64,000 bases of DNA from Neptunicoccus cionae (GTDB lineage Bacteria > Pseudomonadota > Alphaproteobacteria > Rhodobacterales > Rhodobacteraceae): the NCBI RefSeq assembly GCF_014643735.1, contig NZ_BMKA01000001.1, forward strand, positions 806,001-870,000, given 5' to 3'. Position numbers and translations under genes: made by a program. The notes beneath the pieces were generated by a model. It worked only from the letters and a program-made list of their open reading frames with translations. It ran no database searches and had not been told where the DNA came from. Each line of letters opens with the position of its first letter. Within the stretch, counting starts at the first letter, position 1. Of the stretch, positions 1-8,388 are shown in pieces.

Positions 1-909
1 CGACACGATGGAACCGGACAGCGGCGCGTAGGCAGAGGTCAGGCCTTTCGCGATGGTGATGATGTCCGCCTCAATCCCGTAATGGTCCGAACCGAACATG
101 CTGCCCAAACGGCCAAAGCCTGTAACCACTTCATCCGCGATCAGCAGGATGTCGTATTTCTTCAGAACCGCCTGAATCGCCTCCCAGTATCCTTCGGGCG
201 GAGGCACAATGCCACCGGTGCCAAGAACGGGTTCACCGATAAAGGCGGCAACCGTGTCCGGTCCTTCGGCGAGGATCAACTCTTCCAGTTTGGCCGCACA
301 ATCCGCCGCAAACTCAGCCGGGCTCATCGCAGTATCTTTGCGGCGCAGGTAATAGGGCGCTTCGGTGTGGATGACTTGGGACAGGGGCAGGTCGAACTTG
401 TTGTGGAACAGTTCCAGACCGGTCAGCGAACCTGTCATCAGGCCGGACCCGTGATAGCCGCGCCAGCGCGAGATGATCTTTTTCTTTTCAGTGCGGCCAA
501 GGATGTTGTTGTAATACCAAACCAGTTTGATGTTGGTTTCATTGGCGTCCGAACCGCTTTGCCCGAAATAGACTTTGGACATATTGTCCGGTGCGCGGTC
601 CAAAATCATCTTGGACAGGGTGATCGAGGCTTCGGTGCCATGGCCTACATAGGAATGGTAATAGGCCAGTTCGTGGGCCTGCTTTGAGATCGCCTCAGCG
701 ATTTCAGTGCGCCCGTAGCCTACGTTTACGCAATAAAGCCCCGCAAAAGCGTCCAGCATCCGGCGGCCGTCGCGATCCGTGATATGCACGCCGTCGCCGC
801 TGCTGATCACCCGTGTCGGGGTTTCGCCCCGTGCGTGTTGCGCAAGATGGGTGGAGGGATGGAAGAAATTCTCGCGGTCCCATTCGGCCAGTTGGTCATT
901 GTTCAGCAT
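1..909 (-). CDS. Class III (pyruvate-type) aminotransferase, partial
   Basis: PLP-dependent class III aminotransferase. Only the first 303 codons are inside the window; the C-terminus lies beyond base 1, and family members are usually about 450 residues. The ATG is the complement of 907-909. Visible marks are a GSDANE cofactor-phosphate loop near residue 120, the Asp of the ADEVVTGFGR segment, and the Schiff-base lysine (residue 288) in IAKGLTS. The sequence resembles the omega-aminotransferases that use putrescine, beta-alanine or similar amines with pyruvate; the exact substrate cannot be read. It is divergent from an Lrp-type regulator 103 bases away and lies 4 kb from a polyamine-type ABC operon with amine-oxidase-like genes, so a role in amine catabolism is a reasonable inference. 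Confidence 0.88.
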   Translation of the reverse strand, partial: MLNNDQLAEWDRENFFHPSTHLAQHARGETPTRVISSGDGVHITDRDGRRMLDAFAGLYCVNVGYGRTEIAEAISKQAHELAYYHSYVGHGTEASITLSKMILDRAPDNMSKVYFGQSGSDANETNIKLVWYYNNILGRTEKKKIISRWRGYHGSGLMTGSLTGLELFHNKFDLPLSQVIHTEAPYYLRRKDTAMSPAEFAADCAAKLEELILAEGPDTVAAFIGEPVLGTGGIVPPPEGYWEAIQAVLKKYDILLIADEVVTGFGRLGSMFGSDHYGIEADIITIAKGLTSAYAPLSGSIVS

Positions 910-1012
910 AGCTACGCCCTTTCTTTTGTGTTGCGCGCAGCATAGCAACGCTGCGTGACGAAACGATGCAAATCGGGTAGTATCGCGCCTAATTTATGCA
1001 AGGATTAACCAT

Positions 1013-1492
1013 ATGGCTGCCAAATCCCCCACATTGGACGATTTTGACCGCAAAATTCTGCATGAGGTTCAGCAGAACAATCAGTTGACCTCGACTCAAC
1101 TGGGGGAACGGATCGGCCTGTCGCCCACCTCTGCCCAGCGCAGGTTGAACCGGCTGCGCAAGGATAAGGTGATCAAGGGGGATATCTCGATCATCTCCGG
1201 TGCGGATGTGGGGCGCACGTTAACCATGATTGTGTCTGTTCAGCTTGAACGGGACCGCTCTGACATTATCGACCACTTCAAGAAAGACGTGCGCAACGAA
1301 CCCATCGTGATGAGCGCGTATTACGTCACGGGCGACAGTGACTTTGTGCTGATCATCAGCGCCCGTGATATTAAGGAATATGAAGGGTTTACCCGCAAAT
1401 TCCTCTATGACAATCCTGACATTAAAGGGTTCAAAACCACGGTGGTGATGGACCAGATCAAAACGTCCTTTTACGTCCCCCCATGGGAGTGA
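1013..1492 (+). CDS. Lrp/AsnC family transcriptional regulator
   Basis: Cytoplasmic DNA-binding regulator of 159 residues, the normal size for the family. Residues ~10-60 form the AsnC-type helix-turn-helix (LDDFDRKILHEVQ start, then LGERIGLSPTSAQRR as the recognition segment). Residues ~70-150 form the RAM ligand-binding domain. An AAGG ribosome site lies ten bases before the ATG. It is divergent from the aminotransferase gene, which is the usual arrangement for an Lrp protein controlling its neighbour and itself. ATGCAA occurs twice in the shared promoter region (966-971 and 996-1001). The effector is unknown. Confidence 0.9.
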   Translation: MAAKSPTLDDFDRKILHEVQQNNQLTSTQLGERIGLSPTSAQRRLNRLRKDKVIKGDISIISGADVGRTLTMIVSVQLERDRSDIIDHFKKDVRNEPIVMSAYYVTGDSDFVLIISARDIKEYEGFTRKFLYDNPDIKGFKTTVVMDQIKTSFYVPPWE

Positions 1493-1498
1493 TCGGCC

Positions 1499-2605
1499 CT
1501 AGGCGTCCAGTTCGGATTTGCGATAGTCGGCCTTGTCGAGCCATTCGGGATTAACCTCTATCCCCCAGCCCGGTGCATCCGTGACGGTGGCCTTGCCATC
1601 GCGGATTTCATAGGGGTCGTGGGTGAACAGAATCTCCTGCCACGGGTAGTAATCCAGCCCCTCAATGGAAAACTCCAGATATTTGCCCGCATTGGGAATG
1701 GCCCGCAGCAGGTGCATCGTAAATAGCGTAACCAGCGACAGGTTGGCCGCATGAGGTGTGACCGGAATCCCCGCATCCGCAGCCATTTTCGCAACCCGCA
1801 TGGTGCGGGACATGCCGCCAAGGTACAGCACGTCGGGTTGCACAATATCCACGATCCGCCCGTCAATCATTTGCTGCCAGTTGGCCATCATACAGTCCTG
1901 CTCGCCCCCGGTAATATCCAGATCGAGCGCATCTGTGACCTCTTTCGTCTGCGCGAATTCCCAATAGGGGCAGGGCTCCTCGTAATGGGAAATTCCGTTG
2001 TCGATCAGCATCTTGCCCACCTCAATTGCCCGTTTGGGCGAATAGCAGGAGTTGGCATCCACCAGCAGTGCCACATCACCGCCCATGGCGCGGCGCATGG
2101 TAGGGACGATTTCCTCGGTGCGGCCTTCCCATTCGTCGCGATCGCGGCCCACTTCGGCGCCGATGCGGAATTTAAAGGCGTCAAAACCCTTTTCATCCCG
2201 CAGTCTGACCAGACGGTCTGCTTCGTCTTTAGGCGTTATATCCCGCTTCATGGATGACCCGTAGGCGCGGATCGCGCCGGGGCTGCCGCCGAGCAGGGTG
2301 CAAACCGGTTTGCCTTCCACCTTGCCGCGCAAATCCCAAAGGGCTGTGTCCAGCCCGCCCATGGCGCGGCGCAGGTAAGATCCGGGGAATTTGTGCTCGC
2401 GGTCCCGCACGAAATCCAGAATGCCATCCACGTCATAGGCGTCCTTGCCCAGCGCATAGGGCGCCACCTGCCGGTGCAGCACTTGGGCTGTAATGTCCGC
2501 GTAATAAGGCGCGACCTGACCCCAGCCTTGCGCGCCTGTGTCCGTGGTCACGCGGGTAAAGCTGACAAATTCGGTGCTGAAGGTTTCGATGGACTGGATT
2601 TTCAT
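1499..2605 (-). CDS. Mandelate racemase/muconate lactonizing enzyme family protein
   Basis: Enolase-superfamily enzyme of 368 residues. The frame stays open far upstream, but homology starts at MKIQSIETF, so I place the ATG at the complement of 2603-2605. Key residues are visible: KFR at 145-147 at the end of strand two, metal ligands Asp183, Glu209 and Glu235, and a late Asp258 and His285 (PDVLYLGG and TPHAAN), which is the mandelate-racemase-subgroup layout. Such enzymes abstract a proton alpha to a carboxylate, as in acid-sugar dehydratases or racemases; the substrate cannot be assigned. It is divergent from a MocR regulator with an operator-like repeat between them, so that regulator probably controls it. 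Confidence 0.88.
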   Translation of the reverse strand: MKIQSIETFSTEFVSFTRVTTDTGAQGWGQVAPYYADITAQVLHRQVAPYALGKDAYDVDGILDFVRDREHKFPGSYLRRAMGGLDTALWDLRGKVEGKPVCTLLGGSPGAIRAYGSSMKRDITPKDEADRLVRLRDEKGFDAFKFRIGAEVGRDRDEWEGRTEEIVPTMRRAMGGDVALLVDANSCYSPKRAIEVGKMLIDNGISHYEEPCPYWEFAQTKEVTDALDLDITGGEQDCMMANWQQMIDGRIVDIVQPDVLYLGGMSRTMRVAKMAADAGIPVTPHAANLSLVTLFTMHLLRAIPNAGKYLEFSIEGLDYYPWQEILFTHDPYEIRDGKATVTDAPGWGIEVNPEWLDKADYRKSELDA

Positions 2606-2662
2606 TGGGGGACTCCGGTAGGTAGGTCGCTTGGGTAATCTGCGGCATTGACCATAGTTGAA

Positions 2663-2708
2663 ATTGGACCTTACAGTAGGTCCATTCCGATAATAGTAGC
2701 GGTCCAAT
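2663..2708. promoter_or_regulatory. Probable MocR operator between the divergent genes
   Basis: Three copies of one 8-base half-site lie in the 117-base divergent region: ATTGGACC at 2663-2670, GGTCCATT at 2679-2686 and GGTCCAAT at 2701-2708. The first and third are perfect reverse complements; the middle one differs at one base and forms a 22-base-spaced direct repeat with the third. MocR-type regulators bind repeated half-sites near their own promoter. A GATAAT (2689-2694) lies between the half-sites. Binding is inferred. Confidence 0.6.
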
Positions 2709-2722
2709 GGGGGAGATGTAAG

Positions 2723-4204
2723 GTGAAGCAACAGGCGGGTGCCTTGCTGTCCTCTATCCGTATCGAGCGGGGATCGGATCGTAAGATCAGTGTGCAGCTG
2801 TATATGGGCCTGCGTGAGATCATCCTGACCGGCGGTCTGGAAGCGGGGAAGCGATTGCCGGCCAGTCGGACGCTGGCCAAGGAGATCGGCGTGTCGCGTA
2901 CCACGGTGATTGATGCGATCGACCGGCTGGTGTCTGAAGGAATGCTGGTGTCCCGCGTGGGGGCGGGAACCTACGTCAGTGACGTGCTCGCCCCGCCACA
3001 AACCAATGCGCAACAGCGCGATGCACCAAAGGACGAGCAGGCAGAGCCGCAACTTTCCCATAGGTTCACCGTCGCGCTGGACAGTTTCGCACCGCGCCAA
3101 CGATTGCCCCATAAAAGTCAGGCGTTCATAACTGCACTCCCCGCGCTAGAGGCTTTCCCGATGACCCATTGGGCGCGGATCTCGGCGCGCCATCTGCGGG
3201 GCAATCGGGACGAGATGATGGGCTACGGTCCGCCGCAAGGGTTGGATCGGCTGCGGCGTTCCATTGCAAGCCACCTGAACGCGGCGCGGGGGATCAGGTG
3301 CAGACCGGAGCAGATTTTCATCACCAGCGGGGCGCAGCAGGCATTTTCGGTGATCGGGCGCGTTTTGCTGAACAACGGGGATAAGGTCTGGTACGAAAAC
3401 CCCGGCGCGATCGGCGCTGGCAATGCGCTGGTGGCGAATGGCGCAAGACTGGTGCCGGTGCCGGTGGACGGGGACGGGCTGGATGTGGAGCAGGGATTGC
3501 AGCTTGCGCCGGATTTCCGGTTGGCCTTCGTCACCCCGTCCCACCAGCAACCCCTTGGCCATGTTATGTCCCTGCCACGGCGTCTGGCGCTGTTGGAAGC
3601 GGCCAAAGCGGCCAATGCGATGATCGTCGAGGATGACTATGACGGAGAGTTCCATTTCTCGGATCGGGTGCAGCCTGCTTTGAAAAGCATAGATACGCAG
3701 GACCGTGTGATCTATGTGGGGACGTTTTCCAAAACTCTTTTCCCTTCGGTGCGGCTGGGGTTCATCCTATCGCCCGGCAGTCTGGTGCCGGTGTTTGATC
3801 AGGTGTTCACCAGCTGGATCAGCGGCCCGTCCACTGCAACGCAGGCGATTGTCTCGGATTTCATGGATGAGGGCCAGTTCGCCACCCATATCCGCATGAT
3901 GCGCAGGCTTTATAAGGCGCGTTATGATGTTCTGATAGAGGCCGCAAATTCGCTTCCGTCTTCGATACGGGTGCAGCAAACACGCAGCGGGTTTCATACC
4001 ACGGCCTATCTCGACCCTTGTGTGGACGCGGGTGCGTTGGTTGAGCAGGCCAAGGGACGTAACGTAATTACCGCCCCCTTGGCGCGGTACTGTCTAGCCC
4101 CTGTTGAGCAAAACGCACTTGTGCTGGGATTTGGCAGTGCGAAGCCGGATGGTATTCAGGCGGGGCTCAAAATTTTATCTGGATTGCCCGCTCTTGATAT
4201 ATAA
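2723..4204 (+). CDS. MocR/PdxR family regulator (GntR-HTH fused to aminotransferase fold)
   Basis: Transcription factor of about 493 residues: a GntR winged helix (residues ~20-90) joined by a linker to a class I aminotransferase-like domain that senses PLP or a PLP adduct. The cofactor lysine is in GTFSKTLFPSVRLGF, and VEDDYDGEF is the aspartate segment. The frame opens at 2648, but I prefer the GTG at 2723, because a GGGAG ribosome site precedes it and the earlier start would put the operator repeats inside the coding region. The divergent enolase-superfamily gene is the most likely target; the downstream amine transporter is another candidate. Confidence 0.88.
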   Translation: MKQQAGALLSSIRIERGSDRKISVQLYMGLREIILTGGLEAGKRLPASRTLAKEIGVSRTTVIDAIDRLVSEGMLVSRVGAGTYVSDVLAPPQTNAQQRDAPKDEQAEPQLSHRFTVALDSFAPRQRLPHKSQAFITALPALEAFPMTHWARISARHLRGNRDEMMGYGPPQGLDRLRRSIASHLNAARGIRCRPEQIFITSGAQQAFSVIGRVLLNNGDKVWYENPGAIGAGNALVANGARLVPVPVDGDGLDVEQGLQLAPDFRLAFVTPSHQQPLGHVMSLPRRLALLEAAKAANAMIVEDDYDGEFHFSDRVQPALKSIDTQDRVIYVGTFSKTLFPSVRLGFILSPGSLVPVFDQVFTSWISGPSTATQAIVSDFMDEGQFATHIRMMRRLYKARYDVLIEAANSLPSSIRVQQTRSGFHTTAYLDPCVDAGALVEQAKGRNVITAPLARYCLAPVEQNALVLGFGSAKPDGIQAGLKILSGLPALDI

Positions 4205-4331
4205 CTCTGTTACAAATTGGTCTGATAAGAATTCCGCAATGGATATGAGTCGCAGTCCAATGCCTTTCTAAGGTTCAAATGCGGCTGACTAGAACCCGGC
4301 GCTGCTGCGTCGATACTTCAGGGAGTAAAAA

Positions 4332-5408
4332 ATGAAACATAAAACAAAAATAACCGGTCTCATGGCGGCGATGCTGCTGACCACGGCCTCTTTCGCACAG
4401 GCTGAAACATTGCGCCTGCTGACTTGGGGGTCTTACGCACCCGAGGAGCTGGTTCAAAAGTTTGAAGAGCGCTATCCCGATATTGACGTGGAAGTGACTT
4501 TCTCGAACAACGAGGAAATGATCGCCAAACTGCGCGCAACTGGCGGGGCGGGCTTTGATCTTGCACAGCCAAGCCACGACCGCATCCACGCCGCGCAGAT
4601 GGAATATGACATCTACAAGCCGCTGGACCTGTCCAAGATTGACACATCCGTCATGGAAGCCTCCCATCTGGAGGGCGTGAAGGCCAACACCACGATTGAT
4701 GGCGAAGTTTATGCGGTTCCACACCAGTGGGGCACATCCGGTCTGATGGCCAACAAAGCTGTGGCACCTGACTTTAAGGGCTGGGGTGATCTGTGTGATC
4801 CGCAGTATCAGGGCAAAACATCCATGCGCCTGAAACGTACCATTCTGCTGGGCACTGCGTTTTCCATGGGGCATGATCCATTTGCGGCTTACTCCGACCT
4901 GGATAAATACCAGCAAATTCTAGACGAAGTGGCCGAGAAGCTGATCGAATGTAAAGCCAATATCAAAGCCTATTGGAAGGGCGGCGACGATCTGTCAGCC
5001 ATGATGCTTTCGGGTGAAATTGTAGCCTCCGAGACATGGGATTCCACTGCGTATAAACTTTACGGTCAAAACAAGGATATCGTGTTTGTGCCGCCGGCAA
5101 CCGGTGCGCTGGCTTGGATCGACACATTTGCACTGCCGCGCAAGGGCAAGGCTGATGACGCGGCCTACAAATGGATCAACTTCGTGCTGGAGCCTGAAAA
5201 CGTGACAATCATGTCCGGCAGCACCGGCGCGATTGCGGCTGTAAAGGGTGGGCTGGAACTGCTCCCCGAAGACAAGCGCAATGCTGTGACTGCGGCCTTT
5301 ACAGATGCCGACATCGCCAACCTGAAGTTCTTTGCCAACATCCCCGCAGGTGTCGAGGATATGGAAGGCAAAACGCTTGAGAAGATCAAAGCGGCCACTG
5401 GCGGCTAA
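4332..5408 (+). CDS. Polyamine-type ABC transporter substrate-binding protein
   Basis: Periplasmic binding protein of 358 residues, PotD/PotF-like (family 1 extracellular solute-binding fold). An N-terminal signal peptide of about 24 residues ends in FAQA. The mature protein opens with LRLLTWGSYAPEEL, the typical first strand of spermidine/putrescine binders. GGAG lies seven bases before the ATG. It is the first gene of a seven-kilobase operon with an ATPase, two permeases and two flavin oxidoreductases. Polyamine or another small amine is the expected ligand, but the binding residues were not checked against a structure. A hairpin follows the gene. Confidence 0.9.
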   Translation: MKHKTKITGLMAAMLLTTASFAQAETLRLLTWGSYAPEELVQKFEERYPDIDVEVTFSNNEEMIAKLRATGGAGFDLAQPSHDRIHAAQMEYDIYKPLDLSKIDTSVMEASHLEGVKANTTIDGEVYAVPHQWGTSGLMANKAVAPDFKGWGDLCDPQYQGKTSMRLKRTILLGTAFSMGHDPFAAYSDLDKYQQILDEVAEKLIECKANIKAYWKGGDDLSAMMLSGEIVASETWDSTAYKLYGQNKDIVFVPPATGALAWIDTFALPRKGKADDAAYKWINFVLEPENVTIMSGSTGAIAAVKGGLELLPEDKRNAVTAAFTDADIANLKFFANIPAGVEDMEGKTLEKIKAATGG

Positions 5409-5423
5409 ACTATCTGTTCATAG

Positions 5424-5449
5424 GGGCGGCGTTTCATATGACGCCGCCC
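5424..5449 (+). terminator. Stem-loop after the binding-protein gene (partial terminator)
   Basis: A perfect 9-base stem (GGGCGGCGT at 5424-5432, ACGCCGCCC at 5441-5449) with an 8-base loop, followed by TTTTTCT. It lies 15 bases past the binding-protein stop and before the ATPase gene. Such hairpins let most transcripts end after, or be protected at, the binding-protein message, giving more binding protein than membrane parts. Confidence 0.75.
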
Positions 5450-5492
5450 TTTTTCTATCTGCTTTGCCCCCCCCTGACCACTGGATTTTCGA

Positions 5493-6623
5493 ATGAACAC
5501 TGCCACACTGACCGATTCGGCCCTTGAAACTGCATATGATCTGGAATGCAGCAACATCCACAAATCCTTTGGATCAGTCCGCGCCGTGGACGATGTTTCA
5601 TTCACGATCCCAAAAGGGTCCTTCTTTTCCATCCTCGGGCCTTCTGGCTGTGGCAAGACAACCCTGATGCGAATGATTGCGGGGTTCGAAGATCCCACGT
5701 CAGGCGATATTCAGATTAAGGGCAAATCGGTTCTGAACACGCCGCCCAACAAGCGAAACGTGAAGATGGTGTTCCAGCATCTTGCGTTGTTCCCGATGAT
5801 GAATGTCTATGAAAATATCGCATACGGGCTGCGCTGTGTTGGGACGGACAAGGCTGAGATTGACCGTAAGGTTAAGGACGTTCTCGACCGGATTGCATTG
5901 CCGGATGTGGCAAACCGCGAAATTCACCAGCTTTCGGGCGGCCAGAAACAGCGGATCGCGATTGCGCGCTGTATGGTTATGGACCCTGATGTGCTGCTGC
6001 TGGATGAACCGCTCGGCGCGCTGGACCTAAAGCTGCGCGAGGCGATGAAGATTGAACTGAAGCTGCTACAACACCAGTTCAATACCACCTTTATCTATAT
6101 CACCCACGACCAGTCCGAAGCCTTGGTTATGTCTGATCACGTCGCCATTATGAACGAAGGCCGCTTTGAGCAGATCGGCCGTCCCGAGGATCTGTACCAC
6201 AATCCGCAAACGTCTTTCGTGGCGGGGTTTGTCGGGGATTCCAACCGCTGGGCGGGCCGCGTTGTGGCAGAGGACGCCAGCGGCTTTAGGTTGGAAACCG
6301 ACGCGGGGCTGGTGATGACCAGCGTTCGCGCTGTCGGGCAGCGCATCAGCGCTGGGCAGAATGTCTCTATCTTTGTGCGGCCCGAGTTTATCAAGGCCCG
6401 CAAAACTTCCACCCCGAGTGCTGACGGTGGCGAAAACAGCCTGCAAGGGCGCGTGGATTCCGTTCTGTTCAACGGTGCCAACAGCCGCGTTCTGGTGCGC
6501 GGTCCGGTGGGCGAATTGATCGAAGCGGATGTGGTTGTCACAGGGGGCGCGGACGATCTGCGGGCTGGTGATGATGTGACGCTCGAATGGTCTGCTGCGC
6601 AAACTATGTGTTTTGCGGCGTAA
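5493..6623 (+). CDS. Polyamine-type ABC transporter ATP-binding protein
   Basis: PotA-like ATPase of 376 residues that powers uptake of the ligand held by the upstream binding protein. It has Walker [10 protein letters not shown], a Q-loop in VFQHLALFP, the signature LSGGQKQR, Walker [13 protein letters not shown] and the switch histidine in [10 protein letters not shown]-terminal TOBE-type beta domain (residues ~285-375) is present, as in PotA and MalK. The family usually has VFQ-SYALFP; here HLALFP replaces it, a mild variation. It is followed after 9 bases by the first permease. Confidence 0.92.
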   Translation: MNTATLTDSALETAYDLECSNIHKSFGSVRAVDDVSFTIPKGSFFSILGPSGCGKTTLMRMIAGFEDPTSGDIQIKGKSVLNTPPNKRNVKMVFQHLALFPMMNVYENIAYGLRCVGTDKAEIDRKVKDVLDRIALPDVANREIHQLSGGQKQRIAIARCMVMDPDVLLLDEPLGALDLKLREAMKIELKLLQHQFNTTFIYITHDQSEALVMSDHVAIMNEGRFEQIGRPEDLYHNPQTSFVAGFVGDSNRWAGRVVAEDASGFRLETDAGLVMTSVRAVGQRISAGQNVSIFVRPEFIKARKTSTPSADGGENSLQGRVDSVLFNGANSRVLVRGPVGELIEADVVVTGGADDLRAGDDVTLEWSAAQTMCFAA

Positions 6624-6632
6624 GGGAACGAT

Positions 6633-7499
6633 ATGCAATCTGACATCAAACGCCTTTCGCTGATCCTGCTTTTTGCGCCTTTTGCGCTGTGGATTGCCTT
6701 GCTGATTATCCTGCCTCATATGGGGATGGTTGTGCTGTCCCTGCGCGAAAAAGTAGCGCCACGGGTCTATGAATTCGGGTTCGGAAATTACATTGATTTC
6801 ATAAACGAGCCGATTTACTGGAACACACTGCTGCGCACGGGCTCCATGTCTATACTGGTGACATTTCTGGCGCTGTTGATCGGCTTTCCCATCGCTTATT
6901 ACATCGCCAAAATTGCCGGCAAACGGTCCCGCGGGGCCTTGTTCCTGCTGTGCCTGATCCCGCTGTGGGTCAGCGATCTGATCCGCGCTTTCGGCTGGAT
7001 CTTGCTGCTGCGCGAAACCGGCGTGATTTCCACATTCCTGATCCGCATCGGCCTGATCGACCAGCCGATCGAGTTTCTTTACAATGACATTACGGTCGTC
7101 ATCGGGCTGGTTTACACCGTGATCCTGTTCATGATTGTCCCGCTTGTTTCAACCCTTGACGGGATGGACAACGCTATGATCGAGGCGGGGTATAATCTGG
7201 GCGGCAACGGCTTCACCGTGCTGCGCCGGATCATCGTGCCTTACGCCATGCCCGGTATCGTGTCGGGGTGTATCGTGGTGTTTATGATGACCGCAGGCAG
7301 TTATCTGACGCCGATCTTGTTGGGTGGCAAGAATTCGAGCTGGTTCACTGAACAAATCTATGACCAGTTTATCACCCGCTTCAACTGGGAGAGCGGCGCT
7401 GCCTTTGGCTTTTTGCTGCTGGCCTTTACCTCTGTTGTTGTGTGGATCGGTTTGCGCCTGACAGGGCAAACGCTGGCCAACACTGTAGCGAAAAGCTGA
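6633..7499 (+). CDS. Polyamine-type ABC transporter permease 1 (PotB-like)
   Basis: Inner-membrane permease of 288 residues with about six transmembrane helices. The cytoplasmic EAA loop, which docks on the ATPase, reads EAGYNLGGNGFTVLRRIIVP. It forms the translocation pore with the next gene product. The gene starts 9 bases after the ATPase gene and ends 16 bases before the second permease, so co-transcription is clear. Confidence 0.9.
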   Translation: MQSDIKRLSLILLFAPFALWIALLIILPHMGMVVLSLREKVAPRVYEFGFGNYIDFINEPIYWNTLLRTGSMSILVTFLALLIGFPIAYYIAKIAGKRSRGALFLLCLIPLWVSDLIRAFGWILLLRETGVISTFLIRIGLIDQPIEFLYNDITVVIGLVYTVILFMIVPLVSTLDGMDNAMIEAGYNLGGNGFTVLRRIIVPYAMPGIVSGCIVVFMMTAGSYLTPILLGGKNSSWFTEQIYDQFITRFNWESGAAFGFLLLAFTSVVVWIGLRLTGQTLANTVAKS

Positions 7500-7515
7500 A
7501 GGGGAGGGATCAGAC

Positions 7516-8376
7516 ATGGCATCATCAACCAAAAATCAGGCCTTCCTGTTCGGCTACCGCGCTTATATGGCGGCGTTCTTTATCTTTCTGGCGGCTCCTC
7601 TGGTAGCGGCGGGCAGCTTTGCCTTTAACGATTCCCTGTTTCCGGCGCTGCCATGGCAGGGATTTACTCTGGACTGGTTCTTTAACGATAGCGAACCAAA
7701 ACTTGGCATGTTCCACGACCGCCGCCTGCTGCGGGGGCTGTATTATTCGGGCATCATCGGCGTCATGGTTTCGCTGCTGGCGGTTTTTGTCGGCACCACC
7801 AATGCGTTCCTGTTTGTGCGCGGCAACTTTCCGGCCAAGAACTTTTTCTACATCCTGATGATCCTGCCGCTGGTTATTCCGGGCGTGATCCTTGGTATTT
7901 CCATTCTGGTCATGGCCAGCAACATTGCCAACGGGGTGGAAGACAGGTTCAATCTGGAACTGGAGTTCCTGCGGCCCGGTATTCTGCTGGTGGTTTTCGG
8001 CCAGTTCAGTTTTGTGACCACGATCACTTCGCTGGTGATCACCGCACGGCTGAAAAAATTTGATACCTCACTGGAAGAGGCCGCCCTGAACCTCGGGGCG
8101 AGCCGCGCACAGGTCTTGCGGACTGTGACGCTGCCGTTCCTGCGTCCCGCGATGATCGCAGCGGGGATCGTGGCGTTTCTGGTGTCGTTTGAGAATTTCA
8201 ACACCACGCTGTTCCTTGTCGGGTCTGAATCGCCGCTAACCATCACGATGTATGACCGGATGGCCAAAGTCGGCTCTACCCCTGTGCTGAATGCTGTGTC
8301 ATTCTTCCTGATCGTTGGGTCCGGTTTGCTGGCGCTGATCAGTGTTGTGATCCAGCGAGACCCCAAGTCCGAATAA
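7516..8376 (+). CDS. Polyamine-type ABC transporter permease 2 (PotC-like)
   Basis: Second inner-membrane permease of 286 residues, with about six hydrophobic helices and the coupling loop EAALNLGASRAQVLRTVTLP. It has a larger periplasmic segment after the first helix than PotB-type subunits usually do. A GGGGAGGG ribosome site precedes the ATG. It is followed after 12 bases by a GMC oxidoreductase gene, which suggests that the transported compound is oxidised inside the cell. Confidence 0.9.
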   Translation: MASSTKNQAFLFGYRAYMAAFFIFLAAPLVAAGSFAFNDSLFPALPWQGFTLDWFFNDSEPKLGMFHDRRLLRGLYYSGIIGVMVSLLAVFVGTTNAFLFVRGNFPAKNFFYILMILPLVIPGVILGISILVMASNIANGVEDRFNLELEFLRPGILLVVFGQFSFVTTITSLVITARLKKFDTSLEEAALNLGASRAQVLRTVTLPFLRPAMIAAGIVAFLVSFENFNTTLFLVGSESPLTITMYDRMAKVGSTPVLNAVSFFLIVGSGLLALISVVIQRDPKSE

Positions 8377-8388
8377 GAGAGTACATCA

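Noticed and set aside
1499-3112. A 537-residue version of the enolase-superfamily protein
   Set aside because: The extra 169 residues lie antisense to the MocR regulator and over the divergent promoter; homology starts at MKIQSIETF.
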